The translations under genes and the position numbers were made by a program. The notes beneath the pieces were generated by a model. The model was not told the DNA's origin. It did no database searches and saw only the letters and a program-made list of their open reading frames with translations. A stretch of 64,000 nt of DNA from Diplonema papillatum (Eukaryota > Euglenozoa > Diplonemea > Diplonemida > Diplonemidae): positions 186,001-250,000 of the forward strand of contig JAPJBO010000092.1 of NCBI GenBank assembly GCA_030068145.1, read 5' to 3'. This document shows positions 53,043 to 64,000 of the stretch, piece by piece; the first letter of the stretch is position 1, and each line of letters starts with the position of its first letter.

Positions 53043-55130
53043 TGACGAGCTTCACGTGTCGCTCTGGTGCGGAACCCGCCACCGGAATGCAACCCACAGA
53101 CTCCAAGTTTCCTTGACAGAGGAACTTAGGAGGGTAAAAGGTACATAGGGCGGCTGTGTAGTCACTGCGCAATATTGAAATTCAACATTGCAGAAGTGAG
53201 GCCGGGGAGAGCAACGGCGAGCAGACTCTACCATAGGTGGTCATTATTGTTCTGAAGACTTCCGCGCCTGCGGCGCAGGTAGTATTGGCATGCGGATCCT
53301 CTTCCACTTAGCTACCGCAAAGCTGTGAGTGCGATTGGTCAGAATTTCGGTGCCTGCAGTGCCAAGGTACTGGCGGTGCTTGTACTTTACTCCGCTTCAT
53401 TTCCTATGCCCGGCTACAGGGCTGCTGCATTTCTCAGGGAAGCACTCAAGCTCAGAGTCAGTGGAGAGACCTAGTACAGGCTGGCGGCATTGCCATGCGG
53501 AAAGGCAAACTGGAACACACTACGCAAACTCAGTTAGCCTGAAAGTGCGCCAAAAAAAAAAAAAAGAACTCTGTGAGGCCGAGTGAGCTAGAGAACAAGA
53601 GAGGGAGAGGGAGAAACGTGATGGACTGGTGGTGGGGCGGAGGGGGTGTCGTCGTTGCTGGGATCTTCGTTTCGCCCGGCCAGACCGTGGCATCAAACAA
53701 GCAGAGAGCGCTGTTCGGTGCGTAGAGTGTTGACGAAGCCACCAGCCGAGTTGGCACAGTAAGCAGATTGTCTGCAAAATGCGTAACTTCGTCTGTGGCA
53801 TGAGTGCTCGGCCTTAAAGCATGGCCGCGGCCGACCGTCGCGTTAGCTCTGCGGTTGTTCACCGGTCTGCCGATCTCGAGACGAGGGGGCACCGAGGATG
53901 TCGAGAAAGAGACCGACTGGCCTTCGTTCGAGGGTAAAGCCTGTCAGGCTGTCAAGCACCTCGGTGGCTTGTATCCCGTCCAAGCAGCCTCGCCAGTTTC
54001 GATAGCAGGTACAATTGAAGAACGAAATTGGACTTACCCGCGCTCGGCTAACCAAGGCTAATCAAGGCTAACCAAAGAACAGACAGCCCCGGAGGATTCC
54101 ATTGGCGACAGTGAACACCTCGCCGACTCTATACTGCACCGTGCGCGGGCAGGTTCTGGAACCGCGAGTGGTACCTCCATCAGAAAGAGTGATAAGGTGC
54201 CGTTTGCGCACCGTTCGTGATCCAAGGCGAGCGGCTCGGCGTGGAAACGAGGAAGCGAGGACTCACCAAGGACCTGGTCCTCGCTTCCTCGTTTCCACGC
54301 CTAAAATGCCTGGCAAAAGCGCAGTTGTCAGGATAATGAGGACGGAGCGCAGAAAAAGCTGCGGCAGACGACACTGTTCGGCGCAGTTCCGAAGGTGAGC
54401 CGTCCAGAGACGATTGACAGCCTCTCGCGGGTGGATGCTGCGGGCCTTCAGGAACTCGATAACTCGGTGAATGCCAAGTTCAAAGTGGCCGCTAGATGCA
54501 CAGCGTCGTACAACAACGAAAGAATCTCTGGGCTGCTGAAGCGAGCAGGCAACCTAGATGCAAGAGCGGCCGGTGTTCGGTGAACACAACTGGCGCTCCA
54601 CCAGGAGCAGCTGCAACTGTTGGTGCGTTCAATCCGAACGGTACAGCTCTTCCCCCATGAACCACATACTGGAGAAAACAACCAGCGCACAACAAAAAAA
54701 AAAAGCCCAGGAGCTATTTTTGTCAAGGCTGCTTCCTCGCGAGAAGCGAAAATGTGTGCTGTCTGCAGCAGCTGTCGTCAGAGGAGTTGGTCGAAATGCC
54801 GAGATTGGTTGGTTGGATGAACATTTCCGGAATTAGGGGTTTGCACGGGTCAGTACCTGAACACGAGGCGACATTCGCGTGTATGCAGGTCATCCCGGGG
54901 TAGTGTGTTCCCCTGCGGGCAGATTTGGGATGGCTTCGCTCAACGTTTTCATGTGCAGCCGGCGTTCCGGAAGGTTCGGTACTACTTAAAAAAAGGAAAC
55001 GCGTTTTGAGCATCGAGAATGAAGGTGTTTGCACGCCGGAAATAGCGAGCAGTGCTGATTCCGGCGTTCACGTAGGGAGGGGTTTGGATTGAAAGGTCAC
55101 TTGAAACTCCGGTTTTGAAGTCGTCGTGGG
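53043..55130. other. Intergenic stretch, no supported gene
   Basis: Only short ORFs were seen. GGAAACGAGGAAGCGAGGAC is followed 33 bp later by its inverse GTCCTCGCTTCCTCGTTTCC (54242-54298), a hairpin. Family F copy 2 lies at 54815-54990. Confidence 0.5.
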
Positions 55131-55134
55131 AGGG

Positions 55135-55360
55135 GGGATTGCAAGAACGTGCTTGGAATGGATATGTGCTCAACACCGCACTGGTCCCGTCTGCGCCGTG
55201 TTTCGGTCCTTTAAGCCACGGACACATAAGGCGGACCATCATCAGCACGGAACCGCTGTCCTGTCTGCAGACAGGACAGCGGTGTGAGTCTGGTGTTAGG
55301 CGGCTGTTCGTAGCTCGTCACGGTCAGCCCACCCGTGCTACCAGAGCACAGGCGAATCCG
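55135..55360 (+). repeat. Dispersed repeat family A, single unit
   Basis: GGGATTGCAAGAACGTGCTT through GCCACGGACACATAAGGCGG and the GTCTGCAGACAGGACAGCGG block match 50153-50370 almost exactly. The spacer and second unit are absent. Further partial copies lie at 59060-59140 and 38226. Confidence 0.9.
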
Positions 55361-56620
55361 CATGCTCTCACGGCAGAGATCGCTGGAAGAGGTCGAAGCG
55401 TATTTCAGACAGCGCAGCAAGTGCGGCTCTGACAATCTCCGCATTCCCTTCAGCGAATCTCCCCGTGACTTGGATTGTTTGGGTACTCTTATGGGGTCTC
55501 CGACGATTATTTTCGCTTGGCCGACACCATTTTTTGATTGGAGCTCAAAGGGTTGGGTTTTATCCTTTTTCTCCGACGACAGCAAGTGGCAGACTAGCCC
55601 ACCCGAAGGTGGGTGATTCCTTTAGGACTAGCCTACCCGAAGGTGGGTGATCCCTGTAGGCAGGATTTCTCGTACCGGCGGAAGTTGTTTGGATACTTTT
55701 TTTGTGTTTCCGGCGGTTTTCTTTCCATTTCTTACGCAACGGCGGCAACAGTTCTTCACTTGGCAGCGCTTCTCTACGACGGTTAGCTGGTTTTGCGTTT
55801 CCGGCGACACTCGCTCGGGGTTTCTCTTTTTGTGGCTGGGTAGCGGTCTGTGTAAGTCACCGCTGGATCCACAGACTCTGTTTTTCGGAAACGTGATTTT
55901 TCTTTTTGTGACCCACTCATAGGTACCAGGGAAAGCCTGCTACACGGGAGCCAATCTTCACGTGTTCGGCGGTACTGCAGAGCCACGGGCCTACGGGTCA
56001 AGTGGCTACCGATTTCCCAAACTAGAGCATCAAGGCTTGGCGCACCTTGGGGCTTGGCGCTCGCGCTGAACACAAGCTCGTCGAGACGGTCAGCCGCAGG
56101 GCAGAGCGGACGGGGTTGTGACACTGTGCTGCCTCCGACTCAAGCTTTGCAAACTGTGGTTGAGCGTCACGTTCCTGGACCAGGAGCGGCCTTTTTCTTC
56201 TTCTTTCTTCTGACCCACTCGGGGTATTCGTTTAGAGAATCCTGGGGTTGGCAGATTTTGACCGGTTGTGGTGGGGGGTGGTTTTGGGGTTGTGTTTTGG
56301 CCGTGCACCTGTCGTTTCGTGCGTTTCGGTGCCGTTTTCGCCGGTTTTCGGGGGCTCGGGGCGGAGATGACACACTTCCGAAACTTTGCCAAAAGAACCC
56401 GTGGCACGGGCACGCTCAAGAAGCAATCAAAAACTTCAGCCAGTTCGACTTTCAACTGCTCACCCATCAATCAATCAGGACCCTTGGCCTGGGCCTGGTA
56501 CTGAGGCACAGGTAGCTGCAACCTGCCGACCCGAAGCTGAATCAAATAGAAACTGCAGCAAAGCCAGTCTCTAGTGTGCTGCCGCTTCTGTTCTAGGTAC
56601 AGCAGCACAGTACTCCGAGC
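55361..56620. other. Intergenic stretch with short repeats
   Basis: AGCCCACCCGAAGGTGGGTGATTCC is given twice in diverged form (55597 and 55630). TTTTGTGTTTCCGGCGG-type motifs stand at 55705 and 55792. No gene was found. Confidence 0.45.
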
Positions 56621-56623
56621 AGT

Positions 56624-56860
56624 GGCTGTGAGGGGGGTGGAATCGTCGGGAACCGTATTGAAAAGAGACCAAGCTGGTTCTTGCACAACAACTACATCAC
56701 ACGGGCTGTGAGGGGGTGGAATCGTCGGGAACCGTATTGAAAAGAGACCAAGCTGGTTCTTGCACAACAACTACATCACACGGGCTGTGAGGGGGTGGAA
56801 TCGTCGGGAACCGTATCGAAAAGAGACCAAGCTGGTTCTTGCACAACATTTACATCACAC
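56624..56860 (+). repeat. 80-bp tandem repeat, three units
   Basis: GGCTGTGAGGGGGTGGAATC starts at 56624, 56704 and 56783; the units are nearly identical. Confidence 0.95.
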
Positions 56861-57493
56861 GTACAGTTTTGGAGGGTCCACTATTTGTGGTCTATGAGGC
56901 ACACAGGGCGATGTGCCGTAGGCATTTCGGACACGGTTCATCTCCTTTCAGGGACATGACGCCATAGTTGGAAAGCAATGCGTAGTTTTGTTTTATTCTT
57001 TTACTTGTTAGTTGTCGACAACTTGTTTTGTGTTGAGGTGTCATTCAGATGTAAATCTAAAGCCGCCCACGTCAAATACCCACGGCAAAGACGACGGACC
57101 ACACTGTGTTCCAGAATGAAGGAGAAGGACGATCGAAACCCCCAACAGGACACCAGAACAGCTGAAGATCGCCCCTCGATGTGATCAAGGTTCTGACTCT
57201 CGCAGACCTTGGGTCAATGAGGGCAGGGGCGTTAGACAAGAACAAGGGCACTCGGACGGGATTCGTTCCTCTACTGCCTACTCTGCTGTCCGGCGGGTCA
57301 TGATCACGCACTCGCACAGAGAATAAGGGCACTAGATGTATGCCAACGTTCTGACGTCTCTCGGAGTTGGGAGCATGGCCACACATGTCGAAGTAGCAGG
57401 CATTCGAAGTTGTGATGTGGGCCGACGAGGCCACCGCACGAGAGCAGACGGCGAGGAAGGCCGGCGACAGCACAGTTTGAGCAGCGTGCGATC

Positions 57494-58783
57494 CTAATTC
57501 CAGGAAAGAAGCTGAAGCTCGAACGATTGCTCAGTAGTGTACAGGGGGTGAAGTCCAGAGTTCCAGTCCATGACGAGGTCAAAACTATTTTTCGGATCGG
57601 CTGCAAATGTCGCAATGGGTGCAACGACCGGCTCGCCGCTGCACTGCACGACGGGCCGCAGTGCGTACGGCGGAGGAACTATTTCGGGGCCTGCGTTATC
57701 GGCAGCGGAACGTTCGAACTTGTCGCCGGAATCGCTGGATCTCGCATCTGCCGTATCCGCGTAGCCGACGGATGCCACGTCATCGGACAGAGGAGTCTGC
57801 GGCGAAATGCGGCCTTCCGCTAGGCAAGCGTCGGCGGTACTGGGCACGGTGATTGCGGCTGGTTCGCGGCCGGGTCTTGGTGGCGAAGGTGAATGAAGCC
57901 TCCAGCCTTTGGCGGGGCGGACGAGCTTCTCGCCGCATGGTTTGTAGATGCAGCTTTTGCTTCCCAGTTGCAACGTGTGGGCGGTGATGGTCAGGAAGGG
58001 GCTCAGCACGATGGGATCCGCATCGAGCAACGGGTCGTTGCAGCAGAAGAGAGGGGCGAGCTGCGCGTTCTTCCTGCCCAGGTCGAGGAGCACTTCGTTG
58101 CTCTTCCCCTGGGCGATGAACAGCCACTGCGCGTCGGGCAGTTTCGGCGGCTTCCGGATGCTGTCTTCGACCCTGCGCATGACGTGGTCGCGCACCTTTT
58201 CGGCCTCGGCCCGCGTCATCAGCCAATCATCGGGCCCCGCCAGCTGCACGCGGATCACTCGCTTTGCCCGTCCATCCGGCTTCCTGGTGTACGCAGGCTT
58301 CGCCACGACAGCCGACGCGTTCAAGTCGCACCGGATGCCTTCCAGCATGTCGACGACGACGCGGACGTCGTCGTCAAGTTGGTCGCAGGGAGTGTCCGGC
58401 AGACGGAGAGACGTCTGGGTTTCTCCCTCGGCGGCGCGCGCGAGGAGCCGGGCAAATGCGACGGCTGGCGCAGCTTTGCAGACGAGTGCGCGCGCCGGCT
58501 CCGGCGAGCCGCGCCACTTGCGAGACGAGGCAGGGTCGACCAACACGCAGGTACAACTGTCTGTCTTGAACAGCGCGTGCACGCCGGCGGCCTGCATCTC
58601 GCACACCGTCCGCAGGGACGCGCGCATGGGCAGGCGGAGCACGACGTTGGCCCCGCCGTTCTCGCCCATCAAGTGTACGTCTTCGAACTGCGCGCCGTGT
58701 CGCGCCGCCACTTCCTTCATCTCGGACACTTTGCACGTCCGCGGGACGCCGTACACCTTGAAGCTGCTTCCGAAAGACGGCAT
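57494..58783 (-). CDS. Probable retroelement first ORF with RRM-like fold, ending at an endonuclease start
   Basis: ATG at 58783 opens 429 codons. Residues about 6-75 look like an RRM (FKVYGVPRTCKVSEMKEVAA, then ANVVLRLPMRASLRTVCEMQ). A second alpha/beta region follows at about 175-290 (KRVIRVQLAGPDDWLMTRAE, QWLFIAQGKSNEVLL). The C-terminus reads ELQLLSWN and then stops. LLSWN is how the apurinic-type endonuclease of non-LTR retrotransposons usually begins (xxLLSWNVRG), so the frame may once have run on and been broken by the TAG. RRM-like first ORFs are common in such elements. A host RNA-binding protein remains possible. No endonuclease catalytic motif was found downstream. Confidence 0.5.
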   Translation of the reverse strand: MPSFGSSFKVYGVPRTCKVSEMKEVAARHGAQFEDVHLMGENGGANVVLRLPMRASLRTVCEMQAAGVHALFKTDSCTCVLVDPASSRKWRGSPEPARALVCKAAPAVAFARLLARAAEGETQTSLRLPDTPCDQLDDDVRVVVDMLEGIRCDLNASAVVAKPAYTRKPDGRAKRVIRVQLAGPDDWLMTRAEAEKVRDHVMRRVEDSIRKPPKLPDAQWLFIAQGKSNEVLLDLGRKNAQLAPLFCCNDPLLDADPIVLSPFLTITAHTLQLGSKSCIYKPCGEKLVRPAKGWRLHSPSPPRPGREPAAITVPSTADACLAEGRISPQTPLSDDVASVGYADTADARSSDSGDKFERSAADNAGPEIVPPPYALRPVVQCSGEPVVAPIATFAADPKNSFDLVMDWNSGLHPLYTTEQSFELQLLSWN

Positions 58784-58974
58784 CGGGTCGTGTGCTTTGT
58801 ATGTGTGTGCGTTGGAATTCAATCTCGGGTAACCCCTGAAGCGGAGTATAGCCCAAATTTGTGTGTGCGTTTGTTATGGACCCGTTGGTACGTGATGCCT
58901 TCCTTTACGGGAGTACGATCACGCTTGTGTGTGCGTGTTTTCCGGCTTCACTTCCGGGGGGAAAATGTTTCTTC

Positions 58975-58998
58975 GGGGGGGGGGGGGGGGGGGGGGGG
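58975..58998 (+). repeat. 24-base G run
   Basis: Unbroken G tract followed by CGGAG. Such runs are prone to length errors in sequencing. Confidence 0.9.
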
Positions 58999-61125
58999 CG
59001 GAGATGTAGCCTGTCGAGGTGATGGATAATTGTGCAAACCCGGTCACGTACGCGACACACGGCGGACCTGAGTGTCTGCAGACAGGACAGCGATGTGAGT
59101 CTGGTGTGTGTGTGTGCGGCTGTTCGTTGCTCGAACAGCGCACAGGCAAACGGTCAAAACTCCCGCCCCCGGGCCACGGGTCGGACAGTTTCGACCAGTA
59201 AGGAACAGGTTGCGCACCTTTCAACGACCAGTACACCGGCTAAGAGTATAAAAGGAAAGCGGGAAAAATGCTCAAGATATTCGGTATCGATCGGGGACAT
59301 ACAGTCTCTACTATTCAACTCGTGTGTGTGTGGAAAGTTCTGTTAAGAAGGGAAAGGGGAGTAGAAAATTGGCAACAAGCTCGCACAAATGGAACAAGGC
59401 TGAAGCGAGGAAGACGGGGTGCGGAAATCAGTTTCTATGGCATGCAGGTGTGGATTGTGTGTGGAATGCATCGCCGTGGGCACAATGCGCGTCCAGACTG
59501 GGGATAACAATAACAGCACACGTGGTTCTGAGGTTGTTGTTGCGCACGCGAACCACAGGAACATTTAGATCTGGTGCACGGGCACGAGCGTTCAGCAACA
59601 CAAAATAGGCCCATTTGCAGTCGTGTTGGTTCTCCCCCTCTAGCCTCCATCAACAAAAATAGGTACCAGGTGGCTCCTCCAACACCGAACACCTTCGTCA
59701 AAGTGGTGGTGAACAGTGTCAAACGAAAGGCGGGCCGCAAACCGAGGAGCTACCACATCATTGTTCCTTCCTTGAGGCGTGCAACAGGCGGCTCATCGAG
59801 GTTTACCTTTTTAGCAGGTGAGTATTCACAAGAAGAGTCGAGGACAAGCCAGGCTCGAGTGGACGAGAGGGCTAAAGTATTCGAAACTCATTGATTTGTG
59901 CAACAAAATTTTCGCATCTTCGGGCGAATGGTGTGTTAGAGTGGAGGCATTTGCACGCAGTATCACAGCCAGCCTCTCGCTATGTGACTCCGGAGGATCA
60001 CGAACAAGCGTGTTTCAAGGGACCACCAGGCAAAAGCCAGGGCACGAAGGGCGCGAACTTTGAAGGGCGCACGTTGAGTACAGACAGTCGACTGAGACAC
60101 GCGAGACCACATAGAAAAAGACAGCTTGGCTTCCGTTCGGGACACGCCCACTACACCTCGCACTGGCTACCACAACGACACTTCCGGCCAAAAAAGTCCT
60201 CATTTTTCTGAGTTGGGCTGTCCCCCAACGCAGGATGGATTGTATAAAACGAGAGTCTACAAAACGAAGAACAAAAAAATATGGTGTGGCGCACATTGCC
60301 ATTGGGGGGAGGAGACACTGGGTCTTGCGAACTGCTGTCTCTGTTGTGGGCGCACGGCACGGGCGACGCGGTTTCGGCTTAGTTGTTGAACAACGACTTT
60401 TCGAACTCTTGCGCGTATCGACCGACGCCAGCATCTGCATCGGGAGGCCGGCTCGGTCCTTTCAGCCGGCCACCAAGCCCGTATCCGAAGTCGGAGCCCG
60501 CGTTCAGGGAGGCGGCTGGCGACGGTGGTCTGTGCGAGACGTGACGCGGCGGCGAAATGGACGAGCTGTGTGAGGTTGGCGTTTGGCTGGCTGGGAAAAT
60601 CACAGTCCTGTTTTGTGTTTCCGCCGATCCCATGGGACGTACGGATTGGTGTTTGTGTGAGGTGTGTGTGCCTACCTTGGTCCCCCATGAGTATGAGGAA
60701 GCCGTCATGTATCCCGAAAACGCACACATGCCGGAATTCGGAGGAGTTCTCAACCACCTGCGCCACACGAGGCACGTGCCCAACTCCCGTGCAGGACTAC
60801 TGCAGCAGTCTCCACGTATTGCACCTTCCTCGACCACTACAGTCGGGGGGAAATCATAGTTAAATTCTAGCATTTGTTGTGGTTTAGAGGCTCGGTGTCT
60901 TAGGGTCTCCGGTTGACCATTGAGGCTGTGAGGCGGGTACGTATGCCTATCACTCATTCCACGAAAACGTGCGATCCACCATGTTTGGGCCAAATTTTGA
61001 GCAAAATTCGGAAACTTTTTTTGAGCTATCCACGGCATGTATCGGCACCTTTTTGGAACTCGATATAGCCAAAAAATCTGACCCCGAGATGGCACTTTCG
61101 ACGTTTTTCGGCCGATTTTCGGCCT
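58999..61125. other. Intergenic stretch, no supported gene
   Basis: A partial family A copy (GTCTGCAGACAGGACAGCGA) lies at 59076-59140. A TTTTGTGTTTCCGCCGATCC motif is at 60612. Otherwise only short ORFs. Confidence 0.45.
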
Positions 61126-61129
61126 TAAA

Positions 61130-61200
61130 AAAAACACTCTTCGGAGGAATCGAACCAAGTACCCCCAGAACCACAAGTGCGCGACCGATTTAAACTTTTT
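61130..61200 (-). other. tRNA-like module with B box and T-run
   Basis: The minus strand has CGCGCACTTGTGGTTC, a weak A-box region, then TTGGTTCGATTCCTCCG, a good B box, and a run of eight T at 16 nt beyond, as a Pol III terminator would be. No cloverleaf was built. A tRNA-derived repeat is the likeliest reading. Confidence 0.4.
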
Positions 61201-61345
61201 TATTGGGAAAAATAAATTCCCTCTGGTGGAAATGGCTTGAGGAGCGTGACGATAAATTTCGTTTATTTTTTGACAGGATTCCGTTGTGTTTACACAGGCC
61301 GGACAAATAAACGAATTTATTTTTTCCGATCTCGGAATTTATTTT

Positions 61346-61444
61346 GCGCCGCCAGCTATTTTCAGTCGAAACAAATAAATGAAATTTATTGTCCCTAGGG
61401 AAATAAATTCGTTTATTTTTCCGACTGAAAATAGCTGGCGGCGC
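61346..61444. repeat. Foldback element with 23-bp perfect arms
   Basis: GCGCCGCCAGCTATTTTCAG and its inverse (CTGAAAATAGCTGGCGGCGC) bound about 53 bp of AATAAATT-rich sequence that is itself partly palindromic around GTCCCTAGGGA. Related ATAAATTCGTTTATTTTT phrases extend the structure to about 61195. Confidence 0.9.
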
Positions 61445-61995
61445 AGAATAAGGTCGTAGGCAGAAATCTGTAGGGGAGACCCCTCGCAAATTTTTTTTCT
61501 CCCTGTGGTGAGTGAAATCGCGTGTTTTGAGCTCGTTTTGAGTCTAATTCATCCTTTCTGATCCATATCAAGACCTCGCAGAAAGAAAACCGCAGCACTT
61601 GTCCGCAGCGCTCATCCAACAGTCCTACCCAGCACGACAGCACCTGTGCAGTCCTTCATGCAAGCGCCCATGCAAGCAGCATCGTATGTTGTGAACTACA
61701 ACGTCAACCTGCCGGGACTCCCCCAGTTGCAGCAGAACAACCAGGCACATTGATCTGTGACCCGTCACTTACAACAACTCCACTCCTACACAACGTTCTG
61801 CTACGCAATGTCTCAGACACACAACGTTCTGCTAAACTGCTAAACACCAACGTAACTGCAAAGCAATATGCTCAACGTCTTACACAACGTTCTGCCGTGC
61901 ACATTTGCTACGCAACGTTCTGCTAGACACCAACATAACTGCAAAGCAGTGTGGTTTTCTTTCCATCCTCGGGAATTTAGTTTTCCCAATAAAAT

Positions 61996-62192
61996 CATTT
62001 ATTCGGCAATAATTTCCGCCAATTTTGCCTCGGTGTCGGTTTTAGTCCCTCGGGAGGCCCTCGGGGGGGTTTGCAACCCCTCGCCACTCGCTCCGCTCGT
62101 GGCTCGGGGTTGCAAACCCCCCCTCGGGCCTCCCTCGGGACTAAAACCGACACCTCGGCAAAATAAACGGAAATTATCTTGCCGAATAAATG
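61996..62192. repeat. 197-bp near-perfect palindrome
   Basis: CATTTATTCGGCAATAATTT at the left pairs with AAATTATCTTGCCGAATAAATG at the right. Inside, GTGTCGGTTTTAGTCCCTCG pairs with CGAGGGACTAAAACCGACAC-like sequence and GTTTGCAACCCC with GGGGTTGCAAAC. The centre is CGCTCCGCTCG. Such a structure could be a MITE or foldback element. It shares the ATAAAT..CGG style of ends with 61346-61444. Confidence 0.9.
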
Positions 62193-62394
62193 CTTAGTAT
62201 TTGAACGATCCTTCCGGAAGTTCGCGTGACCTGTCAGGAAATCTGTGAAAATCTGCCGACACACCACCACTGCAGCAGTACCGGTATTACCGAGCTCACA
62301 AACGCTCGACGCAGCGAGGAATCGAACCAGCGACCATTTTGTTGGTTTGTGCGAAATGAAGAGACAAAATATTTTCGGATTTCTGGCACAAATA

Positions 62395-62460
62395 GCAGAG
62401 CCGTAAGTGCACTCACCAATGGCTCTTTTGGTCCCCGGTTCGAGTCCCGCGGGTGGGAAC
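62395..62460 (+). other. tRNA-like module with A and B boxes
   Basis: AGCAGAGCCGTAAGTGCA and CCCCGGTTCGAGTCCCGCG have the spacing of a tRNA D arm and T arm, but the anticodon arm does not pair. A second B box (GGTTCGATTCC) faces it on the minus strand near 62320-62332. Confidence 0.45.
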
Positions 62461-62585
62461 CGAATGGGCAAATCTAAGAAAACCGTGCTGTAATGGGCAA
62501 ATCTAACAAAACCGTGCTGCAATGGGCAAATCTAACAAAACCGTGCTGTACTGGGCAAATCTAACAAAACCGTGCTGTAATGGGC
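62461..62585 (+). repeat. 29-bp tandem repeat
   Basis: AATGGGCAAATCTAACAAAA plus CCGTGCTGT is repeated four times with few changes, beginning at the end of the tRNA-like module. Confidence 0.95.
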
Positions 62586-62589
62586 ACCA

Positions 62590-64000
62590 GCCCGAAGATA
62601 CGCTGCCACCATGAATCCGCAGACATTCGGCAACCGACTGTTTCTGCGGATGCATGGTGATGACGCATTTGTCGCTGACGACGACGACACCGACACCGAC
62701 GATGACGACCTGGAAGCTCCCGACATGAGCATTGTGTGAGGGCATGAGACCTTCAGCACACTGGGCAGTATTCTGCCAAATCATCAAGATTTTCTCAACC
62801 CTACCTCTTCTCCTGCACTTGTGTTCATGCGCCGTAACAGGATCGGCAGCCCCTCGGGCTCATGAGCACGGTGGCAGCGGCAAAACAGGTCGGAATCGAG
62901 GCGGAGTGCGCTCTTCGACGTGTGTCCACGGAGGGCGAGTCTGGGGCGAGTTGGGCGTCCCTATCTCTTGAACCTGCATCGAAGTGCCTGCCGCTGTTTA
63001 TCACAGCGAATCACGGTCCACCACGGTCTATCAGGTCCATCCCGAGTCCCTAGAGCTGCATCAAATTGCCCGGTGCTGTATTCTTCGGTCTATCACGGTC
63101 GTGCCAATTAGACCGATGTTGTATGACAGATTCCAAGTGAAAACGCGCAACAACCCCCCGCCGAAAACGGTGCAGAAGCATGGGGTCGCCCCCGGCTTCC
63201 AATAAATAACAATAAATAACATGGGTGCTTGTTGAAGCCAAAAATGGAATTTTCTGATGCGCAATCCTCGGACTATTTCGGGTCAAGAAAAGAGACATCA
63301 CGAACCACAGAAAAGGAGAGAGGTGCGTAAACTTGTTTTGGTTGTTACCTGTCTGTGTCAGGAAAACAACCTTCCGGAAAAAGTCTTCGCGTCTTTCTCG
63401 CCAAGATAGAAGACACACCTGCGGAGAAGCCCTTGGTTCGTGTTGATGGGACCGGGGCGAGGCTGAATCGGCGGCTGCGACCGGTGCTTCTGAGTGTGCT
63501 CCGTAAGCTTTTGAAGCATCTGTGTGCGTATTCTCGGGTCTTGTCGCGGCTCTCCGACCATGCGGTGGCCGCCTGGGCCCGTTTTGCGAACGTAACAGTA
63601 GTTATGGGTTTGAACTTGATATGCCGCACGACGCGCAAGCCGCTACCGACTACCTCTTTGCACGTCGTGCCATGCTTCGGTCGCTTCTTGCTCCGCAGTA
63701 CACAACTACTGCACTACAACTCAGCTATCACGCGGTACAACAGACCTGGGGTGGGAGATTCACAAACGCAGCTTGGGTTCGCACGAAAGAAGAAAGCTTG
63801 CACACGCGGCTTTCAGAGACCTCAAAGCTGCCAAGGAACACGCCATGACCATGAGAAATAGGTGGATCTGACGGCAAACCCGGGAATCCTAACCAAACCG
63901 CTGCTTTTCGTTGACCGCACTACCCTGAGCCCAAATCCTGGACGTGGTTTCAGGTGGCAAATTTGGCAAATGATCATGATCAGATGGTCCTACTTGGGCG
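62590..64000. other. Right end of the window: repeats and unresolved coding traces
   Basis: 63614-63710 (TTGATATGC, then TTTGCACGTCGTGCCATGCT and GTCGCTTCTTGCTCCGC) resembles part of family B at 13398-13480. A plus-strand frame there (FELDMPHDAQAATDYLFARR) and a neighbouring frame (SHERRKLAHAAFRDLKAAKE) look protein-like but break frame; possibly an exon of a gene. 63905-64000 is copy 2 of the 100-bp repeat at 34803-34905. Confidence 0.4.

Noticed and set aside
57893-59029. Plus-strand ORF of 378 codons
   Set aside because: It is a shadow of the RRM-like ORF on the minus strand and runs into a G homopolymer.

Overview
The window is nuclear DNA of a unicellular eukaryote. Spliceosomal introns with GT-AG ends can be placed to the base in several genes, mostly with GTATG, GTGTG or GTACG donors, lengths of about 90 to 1100 nt, and reading frame kept across each junction. 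Coding exons are GC-rich in third positions. Two PGPGSY motifs (sperm-tail PG-rich repeat type) suggest a flagellated cell. I cannot name the species from the sequence.

All host genes recognised lie on the minus strand. In window order they are: an exon of a truncated gene (301-486) next to a large proline-rich tail-anchored protein (674-3529); a KH+UHM splicing-factor-like protein (4982-6035); a small RS/Arg-rich two-exon gene (10039-10646); a class C GPCR-like seven-transmembrane protein with a cytoplasmic ankyrin tail (14760-17958); a DnaJ-domain membrane protein (28004-28858); a DHX33-like DEAH helicase (35498-38049); a weakly supported gene (39775-40306); a PG-rich-repeat protein (40552-43642); a weak ORF (44565-45020); a small two-exon gene (45762-46620); a four-exon tetraspanin (47352-49430); and a gene of unknown function (51126-52910).

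Between the genes lies a dense mix of mobile-element debris. Non-LTR retrotransposon pieces carry RT, zinc-finger, RNase H and His/Cys-rich modules (7394-8908, 19155-21935, 22344-22728, 24194-25987), and one apparent element protein ends in a truncated endonuclease start (57494-58783). Smaller fragments sit inside introns of the tetraspanin and of the unknown gene. There is a 1.2-kb element with long inverted repeats (26197-27388), a possible decayed DDE transposon (32660-34430), foldback palindromes, tRNA-like A/B-box modules, a dispersed repeat family with at least eight copies, and many tandem arrays.

The genes do not form an operon-like pathway. The most interesting points are the GPCR-ankyrin fusion, related retroelements that swap RNase H for a His/Cys module, an element ending in a 263-bp dinucleotide tract, a dispersed repeat that occurs as a composite with terminal direct repeats and also seeds a tandem array, and a first-exon module found at two places about 34 kb apart.
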